From positions 1,027,306-1,091,305 of the forward strand of contig NZ_CP071867.1 in NCBI RefSeq assembly GCF_028751545.1: 64,000 bases of DNA, in the 5' to 3' direction. Source of the DNA: Gilliamella sp. B3022. Its GTDB lineage: Bacteria; Pseudomonadota; Gammaproteobacteria; Enterobacterales; Orbaceae. Below, piece after piece: positions 32,141 through 42,663 of this stretch. The translations under genes were made by a program, and so were the position numbers. The notes beneath the pieces are model-generated. The model saw nothing but the letters and a program-made list of their open reading frames with translations, ran no database searches and had not been told where the DNA came from. How positions within the stretch are numbered: the first letter of the stretch is position 1; the number at the start of each line of letters is the position of its first letter.

Positions 32141-32163
32141 AAATATAATAATGAGCATACTAT

Positions 32164-32637
32164 ATGAAAAAAGATAATGGACTTTACTGGTTACTCGTTA
32201 CAATTGTGGTTTTTGTAATTGATATTGCAAGCAAATTTTTTATTATTGATAAATTTTCTCTGTTTGAATCAGTAAATCTTTTACCGTTCTTTTCGATTAC
32301 TTATGTGCGTAATATCGGTGCAGCATTTAGTTTTTTTGAAGGACAACGTGAGATGCTTGTTGCTATTGCCTTAATTATCAGCGTTGTAATTATGCATATG
32401 CTCTATCGTAATTCACGCCACAAAAAATTAGAAAATTTTTCCTTATCACTAATTTTAGGTGGTGCATTGGGTAACTTATTCGATCGCTTGTACCATGGTT
32501 TTGTGATTGATTTTTTAGATGTTAATTTTGGCAATTGGCACTATCCAACTTTTAATATTGCAGACTGCGCTATCTGTATAGGCATTGGATTATTTATTTT
32601 TTGTAACTGTAAAAAACCGAAACAGACTGCTGAGTAA
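32164..32637 (+). CDS. lspA: lipoprotein signal peptidase (SPase II)
   Basis: LspA cleaves prolipoprotein signal peptides at the lipid-modified cysteine. It is 157 residues with four hydrophobic helices. The two catalytic aspartates lie in the conserved [21 protein letters not shown] and [11 protein letters not shown] motifs. [11 protein letters not shown] is the N-terminal family motif. The stop at 32637 is followed one base later by the ispH ATG. It would act on lipoproteins such as YnbE encoded in this window. Confidence 0.96.
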   Translation: MKKDNGLYWLLVTIVVFVIDIASKFFIIDKFSLFESVNLLPFFSITYVRNIGAAFSFFEGQREMLVAIALIISVVIMHMLYRNSRHKKLENFSLSLILGGALGNLFDRLYHGFVIDFLDVNFGNWHYPTFNIADCAICIGIGLFIFCNCKKPKQTAE

Positions 32638-32638
32638 T

Positions 32639-33586
32639 ATGCAAATAATTTTAGCTAATCCTCGTGGATTTTGTGCTGGTGTTGATCGCGCCATTACAAT
32701 TGTTGAGCGAGCTATTGAACTTTTTGGTGCTCCTGTTTATGTCCGCCATGAGGTGGTACATAATCGTTATGTGGTGAATCGCCTTAAGCAATTAGGCGCC
32801 ATATTCATCGAAGATATTAGGGATGTACCCGACAATACCATTCTTATTTTCTCAGCACATGGCGTATCTAAAGCAGTTCGAGAAGAAGCCAAACAGCGCA
32901 AATTGCGCGTCTTTGATGCAACTTGCCCATTAGTAACCAAAGTGCATATGGAAGTAGCTCGATCAAGTTATCGCGGTGAAGAAGTCATTTTAATCGGTCA
33001 TGCAGGCCATATTGAGGTCGATGGTACTATGGGGCAATATAACAATCCTAAAGGTGGTATCTATTTAATTGAATCGACTGAAGATGTAAATAAGTTAAAA
33101 ATTAAAAATGAAAATCATCTTTGCTTTACCACTCAGACAACCTTATCTGTTGATGATACAGCGGAAATTATTGCCGCGCTAAAACAACGCTTTCCAAATA
33201 TTCGTAGTCCTCGTAAAAATGATATTTGCTACGCCACAACCAATCGTCAGCAAGCGGTTAAACAGTTATCATCACGTGCTGATATTGTTTTAGTTGTCGG
33301 ATCTAAAAATTCATCAAACTCAAATCGTTTAGCAGAACTCGCGCGACGAAACAGTAAAAATGCTTATTTAATCGATTATGCATCGGATATTCAACAAGAA
33401 TGGTTAATTAATGCACGTACAATTGGGGTAACCGCTGGTGCATCAGCACCAGATATTTTAGTGCAACAAGTTATCGAGCACTTAAAAGGTTTAGGTTGCA
33501 CATCTCTTATTGAAACCGAGGGTATTTTAGAAAATATCACTTTTGAAATTCCTAAAGAATTGCGAATAGAAGCTAAGACAGTCTAA
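32639..33586 (+). CDS. ispH: 4-hydroxy-3-methylbut-2-enyl diphosphate reductase
   Basis: IspH catalyses the last step of the MEP isoprenoid pathway, forming IPP and DMAPP with a 4Fe-4S cluster. It is 315 residues from ATG 32639 (E. coli 316); an upstream in-frame ATG at 32585 lies inside lspA and is rejected. The three cluster cysteines are in [24 protein letters not shown] and [11 protein letters not shown]. In E. coli fkpB separates lspA from ispH; here the two genes are adjacent. Confidence 0.97.
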   Translation: MQIILANPRGFCAGVDRAITIVERAIELFGAPVYVRHEVVHNRYVVNRLKQLGAIFIEDIRDVPDNTILIFSAHGVSKAVREEAKQRKLRVFDATCPLVTKVHMEVARSSYRGEEVILIGHAGHIEVDGTMGQYNNPKGGIYLIESTEDVNKLKIKNENHLCFTTQTTLSVDDTAEIIAALKQRFPNIRSPRKNDICYATTNRQQAVKQLSSRADIVLVVGSKNSSNSNRLAELARRNSKNAYLIDYASDIQQEWLINARTIGVTAGASAPDILVQQVIEHLKGLGCTSLIETEGILENITFEIPKELRIEAKTV

Positions 33587-33593
33587 CTTAAGA

Positions 33594-33860
<267 letters not shown>

Positions 33861-33950
33861 TTAACTGAAAAAAATTGGCGTCATTATAGCGCAATCACCA
33901 ATAATTCCGAATAAAGATCACATTATCACTGTTTAAGAAGATCAATTCTT

Positions 33951-33986
33951 GTCAAAAAGTTTCAGATTAACTATATGTTTGAGTAT
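33951..33986 (+). repeat. 36-nt dispersed intergenic repeat, copy 4
   Basis: The first heptamer is GTTTCAG as in copy 3; the second is GTTTGAG as in copies 1 and 2. The mini-hairpin has one G-U type change. It lies 109 bp upstream of yfhL, at the edge of the degenerate stretch. Confidence 0.8.
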
Positions 33987-34506
33987 AAAAACTCGACCAA
34001 ATTAGTGTTAACAATTACATTTATGAAATATAAATATCCAGTAAATTAAAAAATTTAAGCGCTATTGATCCAATTAATACTGACCAGAAGCGCTTTTATT
34101 ATTTTTTATCGAAATCAAAATGTTTTTAATATTTTCAAGTATTATTGCTGAAGTTTATGGACCTGGTACATTAATCATTTCCAATCTTCACGGTTTTTTT
34201 AAACACTAGCATAACATCAATACTAACTTGACCTTTTTCACCACTATTATTTGTATCAGAACACATGACGAACAATTGCAGCATCCTTCATTAATAATAT
34301 TACTCGTTGGTTAAATTGTGGCGGCAATTAAGTTATAACATGACTTAGCTGCAATGAGTATTCACTATCTTGGTGCGATCATTCCTTGTGAAACACACGA
34401 TTAATTTAATGTTATGTCGAAATACACGTCAATTGCTTTGAAGTTGAGCTTATCGTCTCTTTTAACAAAAAGCGTATTTTTCAATTTGATTGTGCATTCA
34501 ATGGCT
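33987..34506. other. degenerate intergenic stretch
   Basis: Stops interrupt all frames. Protein-like fragments occur on the minus strand (for example KGQVSIDVMLVFKKT around 34190-34240) but no family could be named. A dyad, AGCGCT near 34060 and AGCGCT near 34095, flanks a 25-nt segment and may be an old terminator. Confidence 0.35.
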
Positions 34507-35085
34507 GAGATCAGCAATTCTTAAAGCTACTATAACCTCGTTACTATAATTGACTATACCTGATGCAATACAAACAAAACCTTCTTCATCATGCATGGAA
34601 TAACCATCAATCTACACTTTTGCAATACTATTATGAATGGGCGCTCGGTCGACAAGGTTTTACTGATAAATTGTACTAATGGACGACTTAAAACTTTATT
34701 AATTTCAACTAACAGTTGATAAGCTAACAATGAATCTACCCAGCCCAGTACAATATAAAGGCATTTGGCTACTACCAGTATGTGAGTTGGTTTTAACAGC
34801 AAGCTCACCTTCAGCTTTATACAAAAGCATAGCACTGCCATCACGATAGACGGCTAAGAAGCAGGTGTCATTTAGTTTTGCTGAAATTTGTTTTAAAAAA
34901 ATCGATATCCAACTGAAAAATATTTTTCAGTAAAAGCATGATAGCAGAGATATTGTCTTTTTTAATATGTCTAAAATTCTCAATACGGTTATTTTTGCTA
35001 TTTGACTTAATTTAATGATTTCTGCTAAAGAATTTCCTGAAGAATAATGGCTACTAATTTCAAGTACAGTTAAGGCATTAACTCA
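34507..35085 (-). pseudogene. decayed IclR-family transcriptional regulator
   Basis: On the minus strand, fragments in different frames together spell an IclR regulator. The winged-HTH begins VNALTVLEISSHYSSGNSLAEI (about 35085-34990). It is followed by effector-domain pieces AVYRDGSAMLLYKAEGELAV and MPLYCTGLG, then EINKVLSRPLVQF, and finally GYSMHDEEGFVCIASGIVN. At least two frameshifts and several stops separate them. IclR proteins often control sugar or uronate catabolism, which fits with loss of the carbohydrate locus at 10.9-12.6 kb, though no link is shown. Confidence 0.7.
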
Positions 35086-35481
35086 CCTAGTTTATTGTTT
35101 AGAAAAAACATTTACTGAGCCCTACACAGAAATACTTTTTAAATAAGTCATCTCTTATTTATCATTAAAAAACATTATGTTATAAAATAAAACAGGCATT
35201 TTGAAAAAGACTTCGGTATACTAATTTATCTAATTACATGTATAAATTAGGGTTAGGGGTTACCTATTACGAGAATATTCTGTTTTTTCTATGAATTCAA
35301 TAACATATTTTTATTATTTATTTTCTAAGAAAAAAATAAACTAGATTATTTTATATTTCATAGTGTTTTATTTATTTTCATATTCATTACAGTTTATTAA
35401 GAGTAATTATTAATATCATTTAACTTATTAAGATAAAATACACAATATCACAAAAATAACAAATTTAAAGGATGAAAGAGA
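35086..35481. other. AT-rich leader region of macAB
   Basis: There is no gene here. Very AT-rich sequence precedes macA and presumably holds its promoter. Short TTATTAAGA-type repeats near 35395-35440 could bind a regulator, but nothing specific can be assigned. Confidence 0.35.
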
Positions 35482-36669
35482 TTGTTAAAGTTAATTAAAA
35501 TCAAATACATATTAATAGCAATTATTATTTTCGTAATTTTCTATATTGCGAAATTAATTATATTTCCAACAGAAACAACGGTTAATTATATTACTTCACC
35601 CGTTACTAAAGGTAACATTGAAAAATCAGTATTAGCAGACGGTACAATTAGCGCTTTTAAACAAGTAAGTGTTGGGGCTCAGGTTTCAGGACAAATCAAA
35701 AAGCTTTATGTTGAATTAGGTGACGAAGTTAAACAAGGTGATATGATTGCCGAGATTGATGATCTAAAACAAAATAATGATTTAAAGCAATCCGAAGCAT
35801 CCCTTAATAGCTTTGAAGCGCAACGCAAATCTAAAAAAGCGAAATTGGTAAACTATCAGTTGACCTACAACAGACAATTAAAATTGGTTAATAAAGGGGT
35901 CGGCATTCAATCAGATTTAGATGCGGCAAAGGCCGATCTTGATGCAATTAAAGCCGATATTGCAGCTCTTGATGCAGATATCGTAAATGCCCAAGTCGCT
36001 GTAGATACCGCCAAAGTTAATTTAGGCTATACCAAAATTCGCTCGCCGATTGATGGTGTGATTGTTGCCATTCCCGTTGATCAAGGTCAGACCGTTAATT
36101 CAGTACAAAGTGCGCCTACTATCGTAAAAGTGGCTCAGCTCGATAAAATGACGATTGAAGCTCAAATCTCCGAAGCCGATGTCATTAATGTTAAAAAAGG
36201 TATGCCAATCTATTTTACAATTTTAGGTCTACCTAATAAGCGTTTTGATGGTTTAACATTACGCGCAATTGAACCGGCACCAGATTCAATTAATACTGAA
36301 ACTACTACAAGTTCAAGCTCATCAACAACGAAAAGTGCTATTTACTATAATGGGTTATTTGATGTTGATAATCCTGATCATATTTTACGCATATCCATGA
36401 CGGCACAAGTTTTTATTGTATTATCTTCTGCAAAAGATGTATTGACGATTCCATCTCAAGCTCTCCAAAAAAGTTTAGGAGAAAATAAAGCCATTGTTTA
36501 TCTAATAAATAAAAATAAAGAGATTGAAGAACGGGAAGTCACAGTAGGTATTAATAATAATATAAATGTCGAGATAAAATCAGGTATCAAAGAAGGGGAT
36601 ACCGTTATCGTTAGTAGCACTAATGGTGCATCTCTAGGTAATGCAAAAGCACCAAGGATGCGATTCTAA
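35482..36669 (+). CDS. macA: MacA-type periplasmic adaptor of a tripartite efflux system
   Basis: A membrane fusion protein that links the MacB ABC transporter to a TolC-like channel. It is 395 residues with one N-terminal membrane helix ([19 protein letters not shown]), a biotinyl-lipoyl half ([20 protein letters not shown]), a long coiled-coil hairpin (about 100-180) and beta-barrel plus membrane-proximal domains. The only in-frame start after the upstream stop is TTG at 35482, with AAAGGATGAAAGAG just before it. macB begins two bases after its stop. No outer-membrane partner is encoded nearby. Confidence 0.92.
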   Translation: MLKLIKIKYILIAIIIFVIFYIAKLIIFPTETTVNYITSPVTKGNIEKSVLADGTISAFKQVSVGAQVSGQIKKLYVELGDEVKQGDMIAEIDDLKQNNDLKQSEASLNSFEAQRKSKKAKLVNYQLTYNRQLKLVNKGVGIQSDLDAAKADLDAIKADIAALDADIVNAQVAVDTAKVNLGYTKIRSPIDGVIVAIPVDQGQTVNSVQSAPTIVKVAQLDKMTIEAQISEADVINVKKGMPIYFTILGLPNKRFDGLTLRAIEPAPDSINTETTTSSSSSTTKSAIYYNGLFDVDNPDHILRISMTAQVFIVLSSAKDVLTIPSQALQKSLGENKAIVYLINKNKEIEEREVTVGINNNINVEIKSGIKEGDTVIVSSTNGASLGNAKAPRMRF

Positions 36670-36671
36670 AT

Positions 36672-38642
36672 ATGACAAACAAAAACACACCTCTAATTAA
36701 GCTTGAAAATATTATCCGTGAATTCCCTGCAGGGGATTCAACCGTGCAAGTTCTTAAAAGTATAAATTTAACAATTAATGCTGGTGAAATGGTGTCAATT
36801 ATTGGAGCATCTGGTTCTGGTAAATCGACCTTAATGAATATTTTAGGATGCTTAGACAAACCTACTAGTGGTAATTATACGATAAGTGGTCGAATAACCA
36901 GTAAATTAACGCCTGATGAATTAGCTGAACTACGTCGTGAACATTTTGGTTTTATCTTTCAACGATACCATTTATTAAATGCATTGACTGCTCAAGGAAA
37001 TGTTGAAATTCCTGCTATCTATGCTGGCGTTGGTGGAGAGAAAAGACAAAAACGTGCAACCGAAATTTTAACTCGTTTAGGATTAGGGGATAAAATTCAC
37101 AATAAACCGAATCAGTTGTCGGGTGGGCAACAACAACGTGTAAGTATCGGTCGTGCTCTAATTAATGGTGGACAAATCATTTTAGCCGATGAACCAACTG
37201 GTGCTCTTGATCGTAAAAGTGGTTTAGAAGTTATGACAATATTGCGCGAACTGCACAGCCAAGGTCATACCGTTATTATTGTCACACATGATGCAAATAT
37301 TGCCCAAAGCGCACAGCGAATCATTGAAATTAGTGATGGCAATATTATTTCAGATTCAATCAATCCTAATTATCAATCAGAAACTAACGACAATCGCCAA
37401 GTTAAACAAATTGAACAAGCTAAAACACAAGATAATTTACTAGCAAAATATTATCGTTTTCGTGATGCCTTTAAAATGGCAATTTTATCAATGTATTCAC
37501 AGCGATTACGAACCTTTTTAACAATGTTAGGTATTATCATTGGTATTGCATCTGTGGTTTCAATGGTGGCATTAGGACAAGGGACAAAACAAAAAATATT
37601 ATCAAATATTAATGCTATGGGAACAAGTACATTAGAAATTTATGCTGGTAATGGTTTTGGAGATCGTAATGCAGATAAGATTACAACTTTACGATCATCG
37701 GATGCTGATTTTTTAGCTCAACAAAGTTTTGTTCATAGTACTACTCCAAATCTATCAACTAGCGTTTATTTCCGAATTAATAACCTGGCTGTAACCGGAA
37801 CAGTTAATGGTGTCGGTGAACAATTTTTTGCTGTTCGTGGTTATGATATTACACAAGGCACCTCTTTTGATCAAACCAGCATTGACAATTCGGCACAAGA
37901 TGCTGTAATCGATGAAAATACCGTTAAGCGATTATTTACAAATGAAGATCCAATTGGCAAAATTTTAATGGTTGGTCAGCTACCAGTTAAAATTATCGGC
38001 ATTGCTTCAAAGCAGCAACAAGGATTTGGTAGTAATGAAAGTTTAAATGTTTGGTTACCTTATACTACTGTTATCAATCGTATGGTTGGACAAACTTCAT
38101 TAAAAAGCATTACAGTGCGTATTAATGATAATATTGATTTGTCGATTGCCGAGCAAGCCGTTACTCGAATCATGTTACAACGGCATGGCACAAAAGACTT
38201 TTTCATTTTTAATTCAGATAGTATCCGTGAAACAATAAACTCTTCAGCTTGGGTCTTAACATTATTAGTGTCAACCATTGCATTAATTTCACTTATTGTT
38301 GGCGGTATTGGAGTAATGAATATCATGCTAGTATCGGTCACTGAAAGAACACGAGAGATCGGCGTTCGTATGGCGGTTGGAGCTCGCTCAAGTGACATTT
38401 TGCAACAATTCTTAATTGAAGCAGTATTAGTATGTTTAACTGGCGGAATAATAGGTATTTTGTTGTCATTTGTTGTAGGATTTATTTTTAATGCATTAGT
38501 TACATCTTTTGCTATGAGTTTTTCCTCCATAGCCATTGTAGCTGCCTTTAGTTGCTCAAGTATCATTGGCATTATTTTTGGTTATTTTCCTGCCAAACGT
38601 GCTGCAAAGCTCGATCCGATTTATGCTTTAGAAAGAGAATAA
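36672..38642 (+). CDS. macB: MacB-type ABC transporter (ATPase fused to FtsX-like permease)
   Basis: MacB is a 656-residue mechanotransmission ABC exporter (E. coli 648) driving efflux of macrolides, toxins or heme-related compounds through MacA and TolC. The ATPase comes first: Walker [14 protein letters not shown], signature [16 protein letters not shown], Walker [14 protein letters not shown]-loop VTHD. A membrane helix follows near residue 285, then a large periplasmic domain (about 305-530) and three C-terminal helices with the [17 protein letters not shown] loop. The operon closes with a terminator. Confidence 0.95.
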   Translation: MTNKNTPLIKLENIIREFPAGDSTVQVLKSINLTINAGEMVSIIGASGSGKSTLMNILGCLDKPTSGNYTISGRITSKLTPDELAELRREHFGFIFQRYHLLNALTAQGNVEIPAIYAGVGGEKRQKRATEILTRLGLGDKIHNKPNQLSGGQQQRVSIGRALINGGQIILADEPTGALDRKSGLEVMTILRELHSQGHTVIIVTHDANIAQSAQRIIEISDGNIISDSINPNYQSETNDNRQVKQIEQAKTQDNLLAKYYRFRDAFKMAILSMYSQRLRTFLTMLGIIIGIASVVSMVALGQGTKQKILSNINAMGTSTLEIYAGNGFGDRNADKITTLRSSDADFLAQQSFVHSTTPNLSTSVYFRINNLAVTGTVNGVGEQFFAVRGYDITQGTSFDQTSIDNSAQDAVIDENTVKRLFTNEDPIGKILMVGQLPVKIIGIASKQQQGFGSNESLNVWLPYTTVINRMVGQTSLKSITVRINDNIDLSIAEQAVTRIMLQRHGTKDFFIFNSDSIRETINSSAWVLTLLVSTIALISLIVGGIGVMNIMLVSVTERTREIGVRMAVGARSSDILQQFLIEAVLVCLTGGIIGILLSFVVGFIFNALVTSFAMSFSSIAIVAAFSCSSIIGIIFGYFPAKRAAKLDPIYALERE

Positions 38643-38657
38643 CCATAATCGTTACAA

Positions 38658-38697
38658 AAAAAGCCTTTAATGAATTGCTTCATATAAAGGCTTTTTA
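38658..38697 (+). terminator. terminator after macB
   Basis: AAAGCCTTTA-ATGAA pairs with TTCAT-A-TAAAGGCTTT around a TTGC loop, followed by a T-run. It lies between convergent macB and dsbA and may work both ways. Confidence 0.8.
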
Positions 38698-38725
38698 ACT
38701 AATGACTAAAACTTGAGTCTTTTAA

Positions 38726-39445
38726 TTATTTTTTCTTTTTTGAATCAACGTTAACATTAGAATCTAAATTGGATAAAAAAGTAGCAACTCTAACATAATC
38801 CGCTATATATGCAGCATCGTTTGATGCATCAAGACCAGAAGAATTAATATAGAATTTACGATTGACAATAATAGAAGGAATAGATGAAGGTTTCATTTCT
38901 TTAATAGCATCAGCTTGTTGAACCATAAATGCTTTCACTAAAAAACTATTTTTAGTTTTTTCATAAGTTTCCGCATCAACACCCAATTTAGCAAATACTG
39001 CTTTAATATCATCAGCGGTTTTTATTGTTCTATCTTTTTGTACTGCATCATAAAGTGCCTGTGATGCTTTATCTTCTATACCAAGAACGTTAGCTATCGC
39101 CCATGCTTCGGATAATTCCATAGCAAGCGATCCAAAGTCTAATAAGTGATAGCGTTTAACTTTCATATTTTCTGGTAAAGCTTTAGCTATGAGGTTTGTA
39201 CCATGAAATTTTGATTCGAAACGGAAACAACTAGGACAATTAAACGAGAAAAATTCAATCACTTCTTTTTCAGGTGATGGGTAAGTTGGTAACACAATAT
39301 ATTGTTTACCCTCTTCAATTGGTGCCTGTGTTGTTGCAGGTGTTTCGCTTTGGGATGTCTTTGGTATTGCACTTGTTAAAGAGTTATCCGCAAAACAATT
39401 TACCGAAAATAATAATATACCCATAGCAATAAGCGTTTTTTTCAT
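38726..39445 (-). CDS. dsbA: DsbA-type periplasmic thiol:disulfide oxidoreductase with a CPSC active site
   Basis: It introduces disulfides into exported proteins. At 239 residues it is longer than E. coli DsbA (208) because of a Ser/Thr/Pro-rich linker (about 20-44) after the signal peptide (MKKTLIAMGILLFSVNCFA). The thioredoxin fold carries Cys70-Pro-Ser-Cys73 (FFSFNCPSCFRFE) where E. coli has CPHC, and the cis-proline lies in SSIPSIIVNRKF. The His-to-Ser change should alter redox potential. It follows yihD 14 nt downstream, the neighbourhood of E. coli dsbA but without srkA between them. Confidence 0.92.
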   Translation of the reverse strand: MKKTLIAMGILLFSVNCFADNSLTSAIPKTSQSETPATTQAPIEEGKQYIVLPTYPSPEKEVIEFFSFNCPSCFRFESKFHGTNLIAKALPENMKVKRYHLLDFGSLAMELSEAWAIANVLGIEDKASQALYDAVQKDRTIKTADDIKAVFAKLGVDAETYEKTKNSFLVKAFMVQQADAIKEMKPSSIPSIIVNRKFYINSSGLDASNDAAYIADYVRVATFLSNLDSNVNVDSKKKK

Positions 39446-39459
39446 TTAATTTATTCTCC

Positions 39460-39729
39460 TTATTCTTTAATAATTCCGCGGGCTTTTAACAATGCGGTTT
39501 TAAAATCATCTTCATAATCTTTTTTCAACCCAGGTATTGCTTCATTTTTATCTGAGTTACGCATTTTTAAATGATAAATTAACACTTCATCACTCAAATC
39601 TTGTAGGTCACCGTCAAAACCAGCTTCTTTACCCAATTTATCTAAAAGTTGCAATAAATTCAGATCTGAATCCGCTTCCCATGCTGGTTGTAATAACTCT
39701 ATTAACTCATCTATACGGTGACATTTCAT
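39460..39729 (-). CDS. yihD: YihD family protein (DUF1040)
   Basis: An 89-residue soluble protein beginning [20 protein letters not shown], which is the diagnostic YihD N-terminus; the C-terminus is the typical [16 protein letters not shown]. Its function is not established. In E. coli yihD precedes srkA and dsbA and lies next to mobA, which is divergent here as well. Confidence 0.9.
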   Translation of the reverse strand: MKCHRIDELIELLQPAWEADSDLNLLQLLDKLGKEAGFDGDLQDLSDEVLIYHLKMRNSDKNEAIPGLKKDYEDDFKTALLKARGIIKE

Positions 39730-39967
39730 AATAACTACCTTATTAAATATTCAACTAAGTTGAAGGTGATGATATAAAACTTTATGTTAATCTTTATAGT
39801 ACTATCTATATATTAAAAAGCCTCTATTATATACTCGACTTTAAATTTAAACAGTGCATTTAGAAAGATTCATAAACTGCTGACATATGTTATTTTGCGA
39901 CTAAAAAATAACTTTGATATATAGTAATGCTATTTTGTTTTTTGGCAATGTAAAAGAGAAATAATTT

Positions 39968-40555
39968 ATGCAAAAACTATCAATTACTGCAATTATTTTA
40001 GCTGGAGGTCAAAGCAACCGCATGAATGGTAAGGATAAAGGTCTAATGTTATTAGCAGGAAAACCGCTTTATCAACATGTTATTGATCGTATTAAACCTC
40101 ACGTCAATTTTATAATGATTAATTGTAATCGACACATTGATCAATATAGCTCGTTAGGCTATTTAGTTTTTTGTGATGATTTAAAAGGATTTTTAGGACC
40201 TTTATCAGGAATTTACAGTGGTTTGTTAAAAAGCACGACAGATTGGAATTTATTTGTCAGCTGTGATACCCCCTTTTTACCAGATGATCTTATTGATCGA
40301 TTAGTAAAATTTACAACAACTCACCAAGCAATTTATCCTTTTGATGGAAAAAATGATCATCCCACTATTTTATTGATCCACAAATCGATCGCTCCGCAAT
40401 TAAATAAATATTTAGTCAATGGTGATCGTAAGCTTATGCTGTTTCTTAAGCAAATTAATGCAATCGCTGTTGATTTTAGTGAAAATCCGTCTGGTTTTAC
40501 TAATATTAATACTCTGGAAATGCTGGAGAAAGCTAACGTTTCAATCAAGTCATGA
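39968..40555 (+). CDS. mobA: molybdenum cofactor guanylyltransferase
   Basis: MobA attaches GMP to molybdopterin to form the guanine-dinucleotide cofactor of the DMSO reductase family. It is 195 residues (E. coli 194). The nucleotide-binding motif AIILAGGQSNRMNGKDKGL is at residues 9-27, and the metal-binding Asp lies in FVSCDTPFLPDD. It is adjacent to yihD, divergently. mobB, normally directly downstream, is displaced by a threonine-aldolase-like gene. Confidence 0.95.
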   Translation: MQKLSITAIILAGGQSNRMNGKDKGLMLLAGKPLYQHVIDRIKPHVNFIMINCNRHIDQYSSLGYLVFCDDLKGFLGPLSGIYSGLLKSTTDWNLFVSCDTPFLPDDLIDRLVKFTTTHQAIYPFDGKNDHPTILLIHKSIAPQLNKYLVNGDRKLMLFLKQINAIAVDFSENPSGFTNINTLEMLEKANVSIKS

Positions 40556-40760
40556 ACATTAAATGGTATTTTGTCGATTTATACAAGGAAGAATTTAAAC
40601 ATAACATACTATAAATAAAGGATAAATATATGATTGTTATAGTTTTTTTAAAAAGTGAAAGGTAATTTCGAACATTACCCCCTTTCTTAGATAGTCTAGC
40701 GATATTTTCAATTTAAATTATATTGCGGTGAAAATAAATTTATGCAAACAAAAAAATACA

Positions 40761-41795
40761 TTATTGCTTTCCAAATAGTGTCTTTAACTGTTTAGAAAAA
40801 TTTTCAATTTCAAGTTTTTGTGTTGCCCATGAAGTACAAAAACGTAAGCAAATATGTTTTGGATCAATTTGCCCTAGATTATCTACGGTATACAGTGACA
40901 CGATTTTTTTGGCAAGTTGATTAGGAAAATTAACAAACAGTTGGTTGGATTGTGGTTTAGCTGCAAATGTTAATCCTTCAGTTTCAAACAAGTTTTTTAA
41001 TTTTTCAGCCATAATATTGCTATGCTTACCAAGCGAAACATAAAGATTATTTTCCATTAATGCTTCAAACTGTACAGCAACAATCCAACTTTTTGCTAGT
41101 ATTGCGCCTTTCTGTTTCATATTAAAACGGAAATTATGATTGATTGTAAGATTATTAAATACCAATGCCTCACCAGCAAAAGCGCCAACTTTGGTTCCAC
41201 CAATATAAAAAGCGTCGGTGTATTTAGCTAAATCTGGGAAAGTAATATCGTTATCTTTAGCTGCCAATGCCATTGCTAAACGTGCTCCATCTAAATAAAG
41301 GTAAAGATGATTTTTTTGACAAAATTGGTACAGTTTTTTCAACTCTTGTTTTGTATATAAGGTACCTACTTCGGTAGTATTTGAAATATAAACCAGTTTC
41401 GGTTGCACCATATGTTCATCACAATGAAAATCCAAAATGGGGGTAATTATTTCAGGAGTTAATTTTCCATCTTCAGTTTTGACTGTTACAACTTTGTGTC
41501 CAGTTGCTTCAATCGCTCCGGTTTCATGAACATTAATATGACCAGTTTCAGCAGCAATAACCGCCTGATAAGGTTTTAATATATGAGAAATTACCGTTAA
41601 ATTAGTAATGGTTCCTCCAGCCATAAAATGTATATCGGCATTCGGTGATTTTAATATTTTCCTAATGCTATTTATTGCCTCATTACAACATTCATCTAAT
41701 CCATAACCACTCAACTTTTTATTATTAATATCAATAAATTTTTTTAATAAATTAGGGTGAACTGTTTGATTATAATCATTTAAAAAATCGTACAT
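40761..41795 (-). CDS. threonine aldolase / beta-eliminating lyase family PLP enzyme
   Basis: A fold type I PLP enzyme of 344 residues. The PLP lysine is Lys202 in YIGGTKVGAFAGEA. The phosphate and ring region shows AGGTITNLTVIS, AAETGHINVHETGA and YLDGARLAMAL, matching low-specificity threonine aldolases (glycine plus acetaldehyde from threonine). It differs enough from E. coli LtaE that substrate is uncertain. It sits on the opposite strand between mobA and mobB and may be an insertion there. Confidence 0.85.
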   Translation of the reverse strand: MYDFLNDYNQTVHPNLLKKFIDINNKKLSGYGLDECCNEAINSIRKILKSPNADIHFMAGGTITNLTVISHILKPYQAVIAAETGHINVHETGAIEATGHKVVTVKTEDGKLTPEIITPILDFHCDEHMVQPKLVYISNTTEVGTLYTKQELKKLYQFCQKNHLYLYLDGARLAMALAAKDNDITFPDLAKYTDAFYIGGTKVGAFAGEALVFNNLTINHNFRFNMKQKGAILAKSWIVAVQFEALMENNLYVSLGKHSNIMAEKLKNLFETEGLTFAAKPQSNQLFVNFPNQLAKKIVSLYTVDNLGQIDPKHICLRFCTSWATQKLEIENFSKQLKTLFGKQ

Positions 41796-41868
41796 ACCAT
41801 TACCTTTAATCTTGTATAAAATGATGTAATATTTACTTTTAAATATAACACGTTAGAGTTAAGAGTCT

Positions 41869-42363
41869 ATGAATAGAAAAAAAATTATTGGAATTACAGG
41901 GTATAGCGGCAGTGGTAAAACAACATTATTAACAAAGGTGATTTCATTGCTGGTTGAGCAAGGATTTAAAGTGGCTACATTGAAACACGCCCATCACGAT
42001 ATTGAACTCGATATTCCCGGAAAAGATAGTTATAAATTGCGTAAAGCTGGATCTTTGCAAACTATCGTTGCATGTAATAATCGTTATGCTTTTATTTGTG
42101 AAACACCCAATAAATCAGCTGACTTGTCGACATTAATCAACCAGTTTTCAGATGTAGATATTATATTAATTGAAGGATTTAAAGATGAAATCATCCCTAA
42201 AATTATTTGTCATCGAAGCACAACTGAAAAACCACTTTTTATCGATGAATTTACTATTGCTGTTGCCAGTGATATGCCGTTAGACACTGCATTACCAGGG
42301 TTTGACATCAATGAACCGATTCAAATTGTCGAATTTATTAAAAGTTATTTTTCAATTTCATAA
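41869..42363 (+). CDS. mobB: molybdopterin-guanine dinucleotide biosynthesis adaptor MobB
   Basis: A GTP-binding accessory protein of the MobA reaction. It is 164 residues with the P-loop GITGYSGSGKTTLL at its N-terminus, the ATLKHAHHD block after it, and IILIEGFKDE, the conserved Walker-B-like strand. It is transcribed in the same direction as mobA but from its own promoter, because the intervening gene is on the other strand. Confidence 0.93.
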   Translation: MNRKKIIGITGYSGSGKTTLLTKVISLLVEQGFKVATLKHAHHDIELDIPGKDSYKLRKAGSLQTIVACNNRYAFICETPNKSADLSTLINQFSDVDIILIEGFKDEIIPKIICHRSTTEKPLFIDEFTIAVASDMPLDTALPGFDINEPIQIVEFIKSYFSIS

Positions 42364-42663
42364 TATAATTATTTGGATATAAAAAAACCTGAAAAGCATG
42401 TTGTTATTATTTGTTGGCATTAAAATGCGATCATTATTTTTCATTCTGAGGAACAATTTTATTAAGTTGATTTTCTGATAGATTAGATAAACTATATTCA
42501 TTCATTAAATCGATTAAATAACCATTTCGTCCACAAGATGTATTGGATAAGATAAAAATAAGGAGGTAATGAAAAATTTCGATAGCACCAGCTTAATGAT
42601 TAAGATTGATACCATTACTTTTTAAATTCATTTAATATTAAGACTGCTCTACAATTAAAAGAA
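42364..42663. other. intergenic stretch with a possible coding remnant
   Basis: There is no complete gene. On the minus strand (about 42440-42590) an open stretch without ATG includes SNTSCGRNGYLIDLMNEYSL before a TAA; it may be a remnant. No family was recognised. Confidence 0.3.

Noticed and set aside
32585-32638. Earlier start of ispH inside lspA
   Set aside because: The extra 18 residues are lspA sequence read in another frame. ATG 32639 gives the family start [14 protein letters not shown].
34554-34844. A 96-codon open frame on the minus strand
   Set aside because: It is a mixed-frame stretch of the IclR pseudogene. The IclR-like sequence moves in and out of this frame, so it is not an intact gene.
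35482-38642. MacA/MacB as a novel export system
   Set aside because: Domain order, length and motifs match known MacAB closely, and no unusual cargo or partner gene is nearby.
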